From Paulownia fortunei (taxonomy: Eukaryota; Streptophyta; Magnoliopsida; Lamiales; Paulowniaceae): DNA of 64,000 bases. Below the pieces are notes generated by a model. The model saw nothing but the letters and a program-made list of their open reading frames with translations, did not search any database and had not been told where the DNA came from. Of this stretch, positions 1-11,403 are shown piece by piece. Location: contig CM033108.1 in the NCBI GenBank assembly GCA_019321725.1, forward strand, positions 12,108,060 to 12,172,059, in the 5' to 3' direction. The position numbers were made by a program, and so were the translations under genes. The first letter of the stretch is position 1, and every line of letters starts with the position of its first letter.

Positions 1-325
1 CAACAGATTATAACCATGATGTGGCTATCTAATTCTTTCCTTTGACTTTTTATCTTCACCAAGAAGAAACATTGGCAACCGTTATCCATCTTTTAGACAT
101 TGCTTTCATAATTTAAGGAACACAATGTTGAGAATTTTTTTTATGATGCCAATAAAATTATTTTCATGCAAATAAAAATTACTTTAAAGCAAATAAATCA
201 CAACAATACATATAATTTATAATAACTTTAAGAACATATAAATTATTAAAAATAAAATAGCTGACCTATAGGAGTTACACTACTTGATGTTGTCATAAAA
301 TCGTGATGACCTCTCCTCCATGCAG
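1..325. other. Unassigned AT-rich sequence
   Basis: I recognise no gene or repeat here. The last bases before 326 form a pyrimidine-rich stretch ending in CAG, which would suit a splice acceptor for the exon-like segment that follows. Confidence 0.3.
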
Positions 326-434
326 GTACTGGCTCTACCCCAAGATAAAACCTAAGAAGGCCACTACCGGTGTCTCCAATTATAAGTATGATCATAAGAA
401 GACTAACGAACAAGACCCTATCACGTTGCCCCAG
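326..434 (+). other. Exon-like segment, unrecognised product
   Basis: A 109-bp stretch sits between an acceptor-like CTCCATGCAG and a donor-like CCCAG/GTAATA. Read from its second base it is fully open and encodes about 36 residues beginning YWLYPKIKPKK and ending EQDPITLPQ, rich in Lys, Thr and Pro. Its base composition is clearly richer in G and C than the AT-rich flanks, as expected of an exon. I do not recognise the protein family and see no adjacent exon that continues it. It could be an internal exon of a host gene extending left of the window, a gene fragment carried by a transposon, or chance. Confidence 0.25.
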
Positions 435-719
435 GTAATATTAAAATTAATTTTAGAATATAAAAAGTGAATGAATGATTGTGTGTATCTACCTAGACCC
501 CCAGGACACCTATTAATAGTGTAGGATTAAACATGTAATATCAAAAAATTAAATTTAATATAATGGTATTTTATTGGGGTGTTATAAGTTTAATAGGAAG
601 GTTACAAAATTTATTTTCTTTTATGAAAATAATTAAGATTAAATTTGATTTTTTGAAGTTTTAAAACTTCAAATGTAATAATCTCTCACAAGGTTTAAAC
701 TATCAAAATATATACGAGA
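435..719. other. Unassigned AT-rich sequence
   Basis: No coding signal or recognisable repeat. It may be intron sequence next to the exon-like segment, or the distal LTR of the minus-strand copia remnant on its right. Confidence 0.25.
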
Positions 720-1720
720 AAATATAATAGGGTCACTAGACACTATGCAATAGGTTTAGGAGTCTTCTGGCTTGAGCCTACACTTAGTGTTGATGAATTT
801 CCATTTAAGGAAACCATAATGGACTATGACTTGAATAAGGTCTCTTGGCCAAACTTCAATACATCACTCACACAGTATCGACATCGGTCTTTGTTCAAAG
901 CAGGTTAGTGCTATTAATGGGCATGTGCTCAGATCTTGATTCTCATGAGAGTTCTTAGAGTTAGCCCAAACCCTCAACCACGGCCACATGATAACTCTTA
1001 TTTAAGTGAAACTTCAAAGAGTACATATGACCTATACTCTGTAGAGTTCCTGCTTTGGTCTCATTAAGGGTCAAGGCCCAACCTAATATCATACTATGAA
1101 GTACTATCACTATAGGGATGGGAAGAAGGTTCTCTTCTCATAAAGTAGTGCTAAATGAGTCGCACATTATAGGTTATTTCTACCCATTGAACCTTCTTCA
1201 TGGGGCCTCCAATCACAAAGTTTGGGTTACTCCCAAAGGTGACTCCCTTGTAGGCTTATGCCCATTTTCCTTGATGATTTAAATACACCCTTATTAGGTA
1301 GACCTTTGGTCAAATTGTCTGCTAAATGTTTTTTTCAAACTTCACAAAATTAAGATATACCACATTTATCTTCAATAACAACTTCACACTTTTGTATCTT
1401 GCTTATGAGTGTCCACTCATTTTCTTATTTGAATATGTTTGCTTCATAAGATCTGTCACAACCTTACTCTCACAATGTATAAAAATGGTTGGTAAAGGTT
1501 TATGTAGTAGTGGAATATCAAATAATAAGTCTCTCAATCAGTCAATAGTTGTACAAATTATATCTAAAGCTATTAACTTAGCTTCCATAGTACTTTGAGA
1601 TATAACATTTTATTTCTTAGATTCCCAAGTTATTGTTGCTTCACCAAACATAAAAATAAATCTACTTGTAGACTTTGAAAGACCTGTTTTAGTGTTGTTA
1701 CCCACTTTAATTAATTAATC
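720..1720 (-). pseudogene. Ty1/copia RNase H and 3' region remnant
   Basis: On the minus strand, 1720 down to about 1290 translates to the end of a copia RNase H domain. Recognisable pieces are STMEAKLIALD (the family's S-x-x-EAE-x-A segment), a region matching IHCDSQAA read here as IHCESKVV, and a decayed match to the usual YV-x-T-x-x-N-x-ADxLTK ending. Several in-frame stops break it. From about 1290 to 720 the minus strand reads as the non-coding tail of the same element, probably including 3' LTR sequence, but no clean TG...CA ends were found. The upstream RT and integrase are missing; the Sirevirus-like LTR at 1730-2573 cuts the remnant off. Confidence 0.6.
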
Positions 1721-1729
1721 CTGATTGAT

Positions 1730-2573
1730 TGTTGTAACAATGTGAGTAACTATTGTAATAGTAAATAGAAGAATTGAAAGTAAAAAATCAACAAGAGATT
1801 TTTTACGTGCTTCAGGTACAAACGTACTCAACATGCACTGGGCCACCACCTATAATGAACACTTCACTAATTTAGATTGTACAGTTACAATAATAGGACT
1901 TATTTACAAATATAAAGAATTCCTCTTTACAAAGGATGCCGTTCTTGAACTTAATCAACTAGTAATTATCCAGCGAGACCCCATTGACTTTAAAGTCTGT
2001 ACTGTTGAACTCCCTTCAATGTTGAAATCCCCTCAGATGACAAACTGACCTTATCACAAAGATTTTTAAATTCTTCTCTCGAAGAATTGCGCCAATCTCC
2101 CAAAAGGATCACCCTTTTCTCCCGAAGAGTGAATTGTGTGAAGAGGCACGTGCTTAAAGTTATGAATATTGAGTGAACGTGAATATCCAAGTTCAATCTT
2201 CTTGCTTCAAGTCTTTAATTTATATAATATCAATTAGAGTCATTCTCCACTTCAAAGTGTCTAGATACATTGTATTTGGACTTCCATGATTTTTAAAGAT
2301 CCTTTCTATATCAAAAAGATCTTTTTTTATCTTCATTGTATCAATCTGAATCCCACAAGATATCTTTTTGAATATCTTCAATCAATATCTTGGAAATATC
2401 TTTCCATGTTTATCAAATTTGCACATAACCAATAAAAGTTGTCAGATGCATTATCAATAAAATCGGCAGCTATAAGATTGCAATTTTAACAAATTAATAA
2501 CTTTCCAAAACTTGCAATACTAAATTATGTAATAAACTTAGGGTTTCCAACAATGCCAATTTTAGATTTAACA
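1730..2573 (-). repeat. 3' LTR of a Sirevirus-like copia element
   Basis: An 844-bp segment with inverted terminal ends: the plus strand starts TGTTGTAACAAT and ends ATTTAACA, so the minus strand starts TGTTAAAT and ends TTACAACA. Immediately upstream on the minus strand is a polypurine tract, GGGGGAGAT, which fixes this as a 3' LTR of a minus-strand element. No 5-bp target duplication is visible between the base before 1730 and the internal side, as expected when only one LTR is present. Confidence 0.65.
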
Positions 2574-2708
2574 ATCTCCCCCTGTAGCATTATTTAGTCA
2601 AAACCCAACAACTCCCCCTGAATACATCAAATCTGCAGAAACTGTTAATAAGTTAAAATTTGTTGGAACAGATACATGACTGTTACAACAGTAGCAAAAC
2701 TCCCCCTG
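2574..2708 (-). other. Triple polypurine-tract region upstream of the 3' LTR
   Basis: The minus-strand motif CAGGGGGAG occurs exactly three times, at 2576-2584, 2612-2620 and 2700-2708 (CTCCCCCTG on the plus strand). The first directly abuts the LTR and is the functional primer site for plus-strand DNA synthesis. Repeated polypurine tracts before the 3' LTR are a known hallmark of plant Sireviruses, which is the main reason for that family call. Confidence 0.65.
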
Positions 2709-2874
2709 CAGATGAGATAGAGATATTCAAAAGACCAAACATAGAATATACTGAATGAAGACCAGAGTTCAAATCATATCAAAACATTGATAGATAAATA
2801 TTCAACAGAAGCAATTAAAACTAAATAAATACTTTAGTATATCCCCAATAAATCAAAAATTAAGAAAAAATCAT

Positions 2875-4127
2875 TTAGTTATCAGAACCATAGTCATCAT
2901 CTTCTCGAGTAGTTGGTTCTTCTGCTTCAGTATCATCACATGATTATTCCTTCTTAGTATCATCCTCATCAGTAGTTGCAACATCAGATCCAGTTGTTGC
3001 AGCAACAACAGAGGTTCCAATAGTATCTATCCCCCTTTTTGACCAAACTTTAGCAAAGCAACCTCAACATCATCATCATCATCATCATCACTGTTAGAGG
3101 TTAGATTAGGTGCTTTCAAGGTATCCAATAGCTCCTTGATCTTTTTCTCTTTAAGGGAAAAAGAGCATTTAAAGCACTGCACATCTTGTAAATCCAGCTC
3201 AAGATAAGCTTGAAGAAATTTCTCAAGCTTGGAAGTATTTTCTCTAGTATGGGTAGAATGGACTAGTGCCTCCACTTTATCTTTTTGCTTCAAATCATCC
3301 ACATGTTGTTCATCAAGCAACTTTTTGAAAATGGTGATTGCTTTCCTTAAAGGCTCAAGTACCTCATTGGGCTATTTCTTGTGTCCTTGAGAAATTAGCA
3401 ACATGTAAATCGAAGATGGGAAAGGCAAAACACCATATGTGGAGGAATTTTCAGCCTGCTTGAAAACAATATAAAAAATAACCTTCCTAATATTCAGTGG
3501 ATGACTAGTTCCAATAGAGAACAGTACAGTGGCTTGATCCTTGCTGATTACTGTGGAATTTGCAGTAGGAGCCCAATTTGTGATTCCTATCTTATGAAGA
3601 ATAGCATAATGAATAGTTAGAGATGCAACAGGAAAAATAGTTAAATCAAGCCATTAGAGAAGCTTCCCACCAGTCAGTTCAATGATAATGACATCAAAAT
3701 CATCAGTGGGTACAATATACTCATGGTTAGGAGACTTATAGAACTTATTGATAAAAGTTAGTTGAAATCTGTAAACCTTTTTCCTAACAAACACTTTTCC
3801 AGATTTGTCAGACTCAATTAGATTGATGCTTTTAGATAGATTAGAATAAAATTCATACACAATAGTTTTTTTAAAAGGTGCAACCTTTGTTATAATCCCC
3901 AACAAACTCCTTTATTGCTGTAGTTCAACGATGCCCAATTTTTCATGTTGTGACTACTTAATCAAATGTTCAGAATGTAATTTTCTTTTGGACATAGTTT
4001 TTCATAAACTCTTATTTTCAGCAGAATAGAACTTAGGAGAGAAAACATGACTTATCTTATAAGTGGATTCAAAATTAAAATCCCCTTTTTCATGCATTGA
4101 GTCATTTTCATCATTCTTGGCTGACAT
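2875..4127 (-). pseudogene. Broken env-like / plant-transposon-protein ORF
   Basis: Starting at the ATG complementary to 4125-4127 (protein start MSAKNDEND), one frame can be followed for about 365 codons. It has five in-frame stops and then one frame shift in a G-run near 3032. The centre contains TIVYEFYSNLSK and KVFVRKK, matching the plant-specific putative transposon protein domain (I believe Pfam PF20167) seen in env-position or accessory ORFs of plant retroelements. The C-terminal half is charged, with a run of seven Asp (encoded by a CAT repeat near 3070-3090) and an acidic Thr-rich tail ending near 2875. The ORF lies between the missing pol and the triple polypurine tract, the place of the env-like gene in Sireviruses. 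A gypsy-derived accessory ORF is an alternative. No signal peptide or membrane segment is evident. Confidence 0.6.
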
Positions 4128-4149
4128 GTAGTTGAAAGTATTAAGAACC

Positions 4150-4915
4150 ATATGAAAAACTCAACTATATCAAATAAACATTCAAATTAAAAAAGAAATT
4201 CAAATCATCATAATTAGATTACATCAAAACCCTTGAAAAGAGAATTAGCCCACAATCATGTCTATCAAATTTATAGACAAATTCGAATACATGATAAAAA
4301 GTAAAATCACAAGAATAAGAGAGGAAGAAAATTTGGAAATCTTGAAAGATGAAGCTCCCAACTTGATCTTCAAGCCTTCTTTCTCTTTCTTCTATTATTT
4401 CTCTTAAGTCTTCTTAAGTCCCCAAGATGCCCAAAGTCTTTTTGAAAATTAGCTTTTCTTAAGTGAGGTAAAAATCCAAGTCCAAAAAATTGTACTTCCG
4501 AAATGTAGCGTAATTCAGTGCCTAGGTGTTGTTGCTCTAGGCGCCAAGTAACAGCACCTCGACACCTATGATAATGGTGTCTATATGCCAAACATTATGT
4601 CTGCTTAGTTTCTCACTCAGCTTAAGCGCCAAATAATGGTGCCTAGGCGCCAAACATGCAGTTTTCTGCGCTTGAGCTCCAATAGGATGCCTTTCCCACT
4701 ACTTTTAGTGCATGAGATCTAATGGGATGGTACCTAGGCTCTATTTGCTCATTTTCTCCAATCATTTTCTTCAATTAGTAGACAATTGTCTCATCTTTTT
4801 ATGCCTACAAAACACCAACAAAACATGTGAAAAGTTTCTAAAACTTTCTTGAAAACTATTATCTTGTTAAGCTAAAGATACTCAAATTATCCGTGTAAAA
4901 CCAATGTAAAAAATA
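4150..4915 (-). repeat. Athila-type 3' LTR, truncated
   Basis: On the minus strand this follows a polypurine tract and resembles LTRs of plant Athila elements. It has a stretch ending in the splice-like TTTTGTAGGC, a block of GGCGCC/CCTAGGC-containing repeats (about 4500-4690), and a conserved segment GAAGATCAAGTTGGGAGC followed by TTCATCTTTC. The left end is not a clean CA terminus. It merges with the start of the env-like ORF region at about 4128-4150, so the LTR is probably truncated there. Confidence 0.55.
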
Positions 4916-4960
4916 CCCCCCAAATTAAAAATTTGCTTGTCCTCAAGCAACAAAAGAAAA
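4916..4960 (-). other. Polypurine tract of the Athila-type element
   Basis: The minus strand reads TGCTTGAGGACAAGCAAA, a few bases, then AATTTGGGGGG before the LTR. The pairing of a GAGGACAAGC motif with a G-rich polypurine tract is the usual 3' border of plant Athila-type elements. Confidence 0.65.
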
Positions 4961-6289
4961 ATAACAACTAAAACAAAGACCACAATGCAAACTTGAGTGC
5001 CACCAAGTTCCAAAACATCAATATGCCTAAAAACTTGCCAAACTACTGGCTTAAATGAAACTTCAGAAGTCAATCAATTCCTTAGTATTAATATACATAC
5101 TAGTTTAACTCAACCTCATGATCCTGCATATGTGTGTGTAGCCAATTCATCAAACTATATTCATTACATGGATAAGTTTATAAAGTTAAACACCTTCTAG
5201 AAAATCTACTTTTAAAAATGAATATAAATAATGACCAAACTTTATATGCTAGTTTTTCACACTAATTTCCACTAATGTAGGTTCAACATAGCAATAAGGA
5301 TCAAAAGAACTTTCCAAAGCTTGTAATGAAAGGCTAGGGTCATAGGTAGGATATTGTTGGATAAAGTGGCTCACAATCACTCCAAGATACCCAACCAATC
5401 TAAAATCATACTTCCCAAAACAAATCTCTCACTCTTGTGTCATATTCCTGTCATTTAGCTGAAATGTTTCTTTAAACCCCTTTTCTTCCTTCATTCATCT
5501 TTTCTAATTTTTTTCATTTTTTATTCATTTTTTTTTAGGTCAAATCTTTTACAGATCCAAAGTTACCTTGTTTTACATTAATGACAAAGGGGGTGTTTTT
5601 CACAATCTTCTCATCGTTCTCTATTCTCTTCTTTCTTTTAACATTGTTAACATTTCCCAAAAATTTCACACTTGTATAATCCACAAATCAAGCTTTAAAC
5701 TGACTGTGTGCTGAGTAATGGGTAAATTTTATGGGCTAGAAATGTGAAGGTTAGAGATATTTTATGAGTTAGCAAAGAAACAGGCTTAATTAGATCAAAG
5801 GGGACACTAGGAATAAAATATGCACATTGGTAGGATGTATAGGTTCAAACAGTCCAAAAATGGCCAAAATCATCTCCTTAATGCTATATTACCTAAAATT
5901 TCATCTCGACCAGAGATCAAACAAGTTCCAGAGCTTGGTAAGATTTTTTAGGCAGCACTTATGCCCTATAAACTGTCTCTAAGCACATAAATATAATTCG
6001 ACAACCAGTTAGTGCACAATTATAACAAGAATCTCAAAGTAAGCTAAACTAATATACACATCAATTTCCAAGGCAAAGACATCATTAATCAGTTCCAAAA
6101 AGTTGTCATTAAGGCAATCAACATTTCATCATTGGCTATAATGATTTGATTTAAGTGAACTCAAGAAGATAATTATTTTTGCATACGAAAATAAGTAGTA
6201 ATTTATGAACATAAACAAGAAACTAAGACCCCAAAGTAAAGCAAAGAAAATAAAATAGAGATAAACTTGACTAAAAACAAACATAAACA
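4961..6289 (-). other. 3' non-coding region of the Athila-type element
   Basis: Between the env-like ORF and the polypurine tract I see no coding frame. The AT-rich sequence with poly-T stretches (5500-5540) is typical of this part of Athila elements. Confidence 0.4.
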
Positions 6290-7548
6290 AACACCCCTAA
6301 ACTTAAGATAAGACAGTGAATGAATAATAGATGACTTCTCTGAAGAACATTGGTATGACTGGGAAAAGATCGTCCTCGCCATTAGAGGATAATTGTGGAA
6401 ACACCAACAGTAGAGGAAGGTGAAGATCAGGGGTAGTCTGTTGGAGATACAGAGCCTATACACGATCACGCTCTAGCTCATAGGCTCTAAATGTTGCATT
6501 GATGTAGGCCTCATAGTAGACATCCCCAAGTAAGTGTAGTGATCACCTAGTATAAGGTACGATCGATGTTGGGGTTCACTGGTGGTGGAGCAAATGGAGA
6601 ATCACCAGTGGGTGGTAGAGCGAAAGCTGCTGCTGGTGGGGTGGAAAAAAGGTCATCGAAAAGACCGATTGGAAGCTTAATTAGAGCCTGCTGTGGTGGA
6701 GTGGCTGTACATCATCAAGGATAAATCTAGTGCTGGTCAGATGTTAGCGAGCACCATCCTAAATAGTATAGCACCGAGCAGTCCAATAGTCCATGATACT
6801 AAATAAGTGCTGAAAATTTTTGATTTGGTCCCACTGAGCTCCAGCCTCCTGATAGAGTCCGCAAATTAATGACGGGTGAGGTAAACCACCGATTGTGGTG
6901 CCTTGTAATGTGTGTAGAATGGACTGTTGAAGAACTCTTCCTATATTGATGCTTATAATACGAGTGTTAGCATAGAGAAGGAGGGCCCGATCCCACATGA
7001 CGTCACTCTGATGTGGGGTAGGCTTCAACTTGGTACATACGAAGTAATGGCAAGCTCATCCCTATTGGCTAAGATCAGTAGTATGGAATGAAAGTGCAGC
7101 AACAGATGCACAACGAGATATTTTCCACTATAAGCGCAGTCTGCACAGGTCTTGAATGATCTACTTAGTATCATAGTTGGCTAATAGGGCCAAATACTCA
7201 TCATCCTCAATATCCTCCAATTTATAGTATGCCAAAATCATTTTTCGGTGGAAGGATACAAACTTTTTGATTTTGATGTTTGAAAGCATTGGCATAAAAT
7301 TCCTTGATAATACTCACCATTGTAGCCTTCAGTTGAGCTACGAAGGTCTGTCACTTTTGATGTTCAATCATGTGGGAAATATGACTGTGAAGCCAACCAT
7401 CTAATATAATAACGTGCTTTGGTAGCAAACTTCTTATCACTAGGATATCATAGCACCTCTTTTCAGTTGCTTTGCTAACAAAACAACTTGCACCATGGGA
7501 TGATGATGTGGAGGCCTTTATCTTGCCTTTATTTAGTTTTGGCACCAT
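6290..7548 (-). pseudogene. Env-like ORF of the Athila-type element, broken
   Basis: A likely start is the ATG complementary to 7546-7548, encoding MVPKLNKGKIKAS followed by FVSKATEKR. The same domain as in the ORF at 2875-4127 follows in pieces: IIKEFYANAF (about 7290) and then SDVMWDRALLLYA and GLPHPSLICGL (about 6960-6840). This fits the plant putative transposon protein domain in the ORF2 / env-like position downstream of integrase. The C-terminal part (6700-6500) is Pro/Ala-rich. Several stops and at least two frame changes break it. The two domain copies in this window are too different to be duplicates of one another and belong to separate elements. Confidence 0.55.
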
Positions 7549-8754
7549 TTCCTGATTCCTGCAAAAATGTAAAAAGGAGAAGTCAATCATGTGTAAGAGA
7601 TTACATTGACAATGATATTTAGGCATGTAAATAACAACAAAGCTCCCGACCATTGTGAGACATGAACAATATGACATAAACGTATTTGTAACATGGGTTG
7701 AGAGTTAAAAGATTAAATAGGTGTGAGAGTGACTTAATAAAGAACACGGTCTGTCAAAATTCAATGTGATTGTAGTGAAATAGTTAAAAACTTACCCAAA
7801 AAACACACATAGTACGCACGTAGGTAAGTTGGGAACGTGTTGAAAGGACATGTAAATGAAATGATAATGACATGTAGTGCATGTGTAAAAGATGATGTGG
7901 TGTAGCTAACTTGAATGAATGCAAGTGTGTGGAAACATAAAATATCATTTTCGTAGTGTCAAACGTGTCTTAGACATTTTATCAAACACCTTGTGTGCAT
8001 ACACCATAACCCTCAATCAAAAATTTAATTCCCTACATATCAACCCCTAAATTTACACATCAACACATTGTCCAATTTTGCAACAAACATTCAAAATAGG
8101 AATCACACCCATTACTCAAGTCAATCAAAATAAAATTAGAGAAAAAAAATATGAAAATGTTCAAAGAGAGGGAGGGTGGAGAAAACTTACCAAAGAAATA
8201 CCCTTGTGAAGAGAAATTTGATGAGATTATAGAGTGTGTGAGATGTGTTTGTAGTGGTAGTTCAATGTGAAGTGGGTGAGAGGTGTTAGTACGTGATGTG
8301 TGAGTTTTGGGGAGGGAGAGAAATAGAAAGGATGAGAGTTAGTGTACAAATGGGGCGTTTGGACTCTTTTATTTTTTTTTTGCTATCCAATTTTGCATCT
8401 AGGTGCTAAACCTTCTATTTATACCCAGGTGTTTTGGTGCCTTGGCGTAGAAGCAAAGCACTTAGGGACCATAGTTTTTGTTTCTCCTGGGTGCTTTGGT
8501 GCCTACGCATAAAAGGAGGGTGCCTAAGCACCAAACCTTTAAATTCTTTTATTTTTTTTAAAGAATGCTAGGACATAGCAACAAAAATCCAAGGGTATTC
8601 TTTGGACCCTTTTGATTGCATGTTCATATCAGTTGTTGTGTCCTAACCTTCGAAAGAACCATAAAATAAAAACTTCAACTCAAAACAACAAAAAATACGG
8701 TGGCAAGAAAAATAGAAAATCTAATCTATTAAAAAAAATAAGATAAACATCTTG
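7549..8754 (-). other. Spacer between integrase and env-like ORF
   Basis: No convincing coding frame. On the minus strand it begins just after the integrase end. It contains a cluster (8395-8545) of motifs like GGTGCCTAGGC, related to those in this element's LTR, plus many short GTGTGAG-type repeats near 8180-8340. Confidence 0.4.
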
Positions 8755-9765
8755 GGTTGCCTCCCAAGAAGCGCTAAGTTTATAGTCGGTAGCTAGACTT
8801 TAGAGAGATGAGTCACTTTAGTTAAGAAAAGTGAATTGTGGACTTTTGTAAGTCCCCTCCACCTTCAATGTACACTTTGAGACTTTGGCCATTGACTTTA
8901 AACTTTTGATCTGTGTTTTGAATTTCAATAGCACCATGTAGGAAAACTTAGACCACTATGAAAGGTCCAAACTACCATGATCGTAACTTGTTTAGAAACA
9001 AACACAAACAAGAGTTAAACAATAAAATATTTTGACCAGAATAAACTATCATTGCTGAATATGGTTATCATTCCATTTCTTAGTGCGCTCCTTATACAAC
9101 TTGGCATTTTCATAAGCCCCTTAGTGGAATTCTTCTAACTCATTCAACTGCAACAGTCAATATTCACCGCTGCTTGAAGATTAAAATTTAGTTTCTTGGT
9201 AGCACAGTACGCTTGATGCTCTAGCTCGATAGGCAAGTGGCATGCTTTTCCATACACCAAATGATAAGGAGGCATACCAATGGGTGTGGTGTGGTAAGCC
9301 TAAAGAGCATCATCCAGCTTCTAAGACCAATCTTTCCAAGAAGAACTGACCATCTTTCCTAAGATCCACTTAAGCTTTCTCTTTGAATTCTCAACTTGTC
9401 TACTACTTTGGGGGTGATAAACGGTAGCGACTCTCTATGTGACCCCATACTTAGCTAAGAAAGCATTAAGGTACTTGTTGCAGAAGTGCTTACCTTTATT
9501 ACTTATGATCGCTCTTGGTATGCCAAAATAAGTGAAAATTTGTTTTCTCAAGAAGTTAATAACTACTTTGGAATCATTTGTTCACAAGGCAACAACTTCA
9601 ACCCATTTGGAAACATAGTCTACTTGAAGTCTATGCCCCACACATCAAATAAATCTATCTCTAAAATGTTGTTCAATGGCATCTCATATTTCCTATATAT
9701 GTTTCTTGTTCATTAACATCTGTCACAAGAGGCTACAAAGGATTTTTTCAATCAAAATTTCTTAA
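8755..9765 (-). pseudogene. Athila-type Ty3/gypsy integrase
   Basis: The minus strand encodes an integrase core with recognisable Athila signatures: CDRC of the zinc-binding segment (9720), DYVSKWVEVVA (9625), FGIPRAIISN (9520), KYGVT followed by VATVYHPQSS (9440-9400), KDWS, KLDDAL (9330), HLVYGKACHLP (9245) and ELEHQAY (9215). Downstream come ENAKLYKERTKKW and the end SVNGQRLKVYIEGGG. The second catalytic Asp region reads ISNKG, where ISDGG is usual, so that Asp is lost. At least six in-frame stops are present, and the segment between the zinc finger and DYVSKW appears shortened. The RT side is absent; sequence beyond 9765 is not recognisable. Confidence 0.75.
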
Positions 9766-10107
9766 CAATGTTTGGTACTAAAGACAAATAGCTAATAATA
9801 CCCATTAGATGTAAGTGGACCATTTTAATAGCCAATAAAGCACACTTTGCTCCATTTCTAAGCTTAAGGATCATCCTACCTCTTAGTGACTTAGTTATTA
9901 TCATACTCTACAACACTTTGTAGAGATAGGATCATATCCAAGTATCTAATACTCAAGAAACATTATCAACCCTATTGGTTGATTTAAACAAAGTGAAAGA
10001 TTGAATTAAAAACTTTTTTTAATTTAATTAAGTTAATACTTTCACTTTCTCATTCTATGCCCTGGCTAAATGTAATAGTGCTAAAATATCTATCATTTTG
10101 GACAGAT
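9766..10107. other. Unassigned junction sequence
   Basis: This lies between the Athila integrase remnant and the start of a plus-strand copia LTR. The bases just before 10108 (TTTTGGACAGAT) may be a decayed form of the copia polypurine tract, TGGGAGAT elsewhere in the window. I see no other structure. Confidence 0.3.
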
Positions 10108-11183
10108 TATCAAAGTAGTGCCTGCCTCGCTAATTAGATTGGACATCTTTTATACTCTTTTATTTGTGAAATAATCTTTTTCAAATCATATTAATAAAAT
10201 AGATATTCTCTTTATCTTTTATTATGTAGGTTAATAGATAAAATCTCTAGACCAAACTTAGCTATGGAGCATGGCTGCACATATGATAGCGATCATAGAA
10301 TATACCTCAATAGCTTTGGTCTTAAGTTAGTTATAGGTCAATGAATTTTTGAGATGGAACATTGAATAGCCCAATAAGACTCACCCATATGATGCATGTT
10401 CGCATGAGGAATATATCTCACTCCATAGGCATTAACGTAATAATGTTAGTGCATATATACAGGTGCTTGTTAGAGAACAAGTAAATTGAATGGGCCCACT
10501 GGAAATTCTTAATTGGAGACATTGTCTATGGAACTAAGAATTTTCATGTTATGATAGTACATAACTAGTCCGTAAACATGAGGCACTATGGTAGTCTTGT
10601 GCACTTCGTGTTTAATTTTATTGTATCTTTTGATTGTTTAATAATCATAAAAGGGATACGTTAGATGTTGCATTAGTGTGTGTAGAGGTTAATGAGTGGC
10701 CGATAAAGAATCCATCACTTGTCTAGTTGAATAACTAAATCTCCTATATTTTCACAGTTCATGACTCCGAAATCCTTGGCCAAAGCAGGCTAAATATTTG
10801 GCAAGATTTTCTAATTATTCATTATGAGTCCTTAGAATTTGAAATAGAATCATAGTTATTAAGTCATTTAAGGTTTAGACTTATAATCTATACCCTAAAC
10901 TCAATCGGAAGATTGATTAATGGAAGGACCTTACATGTTTGGTATTCATAACTAAAATAGATTCGCTCACTATTTCACCTAGACTAGGTAGTCATAATAC
11001 AATTGCTAGGAGTTTCGCATGACTTGTAAGGTTTTTTGGAATGAATAATTAATTTCAAGTAGATTAATTAATTGAATTAGTTAATTGAAATAATTATTAT
11101 TCATAAGTTGCAAATGTTACAAGCCCACTGCTAGTTTAGTTGTGAACCTAAAGGGTCACACACATATTTGTGATGGAGTAAGA
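10108..11183 (+). repeat. Copia LTR fragment (long-LTR family)
   Basis: It starts TATCAAAGTAGTGCC, a mutated version of TGTTAGAGTAGTGCC at 22705. It runs through family landmarks in order: AATCATATTAATAAA, GGTGCTTGTTAGAGAACAAG, CATGACT...CTTGGCCAA and an AATTAATTGAATT block. It stops abruptly near 11183 in the middle of the LTR, where minus-strand copia gag begins. It is therefore truncated at its 3' side. Confidence 0.7.
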
Positions 11184-11403
11184 TATCATGAGCATGCCAT
11201 GCATCTCATGTTGCCTTTCCAGCTCATTAGATATTGATGTCATCATATAGCATCTCCCTTACAGATCATCATTAACTTCTTGTTGATATTCTGCATGCTC
11301 CTCCTCAGTCTGATCTACCAGTAGACCAACTAGCGGAAGAGTATCAAGAATGTAGGATCTATTCTCATATTATAAAACAATCTTCAAGTTCCTAAGCCAA
11401 TCT
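11184..11403 (-). pseudogene. Copia gag N-terminal fragment
   Basis: The minus strand encodes DWLRNLKIVL, YENRSYILDT, then TEEEHAEYQQEVNDDL and SISNELERQHE. This is the start of a Ty1/copia gag polyprotein (the family pattern is a WxxNLxxVL segment followed by an acidic stretch and ERQ). Two in-frame stops are visible. It directly follows the leader of the same element and ends at a rearrangement with the plus-strand LTR fragment. Confidence 0.7.

Noticed and set aside
3060..3095. CAT trinucleotide run as a microsatellite feature
   Set aside because: It lies in frame in the env-like ORF and encodes a run of Asp in an acidic region, so it is better described as part of that coding remnant.
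2875..4127. True envelope glycoprotein
   Set aside because: No signal peptide, transmembrane helix or cysteine pattern is visible; only the position and the plant transposon domain support the name env-like.
4370..4591. Open frame of 73 codons in the Athila LTR
   Set aside because: It is part of the LTR with no conserved motif; the Arg/Lys-rich end derives from the purine-rich GAAGAAAGAG stretch.
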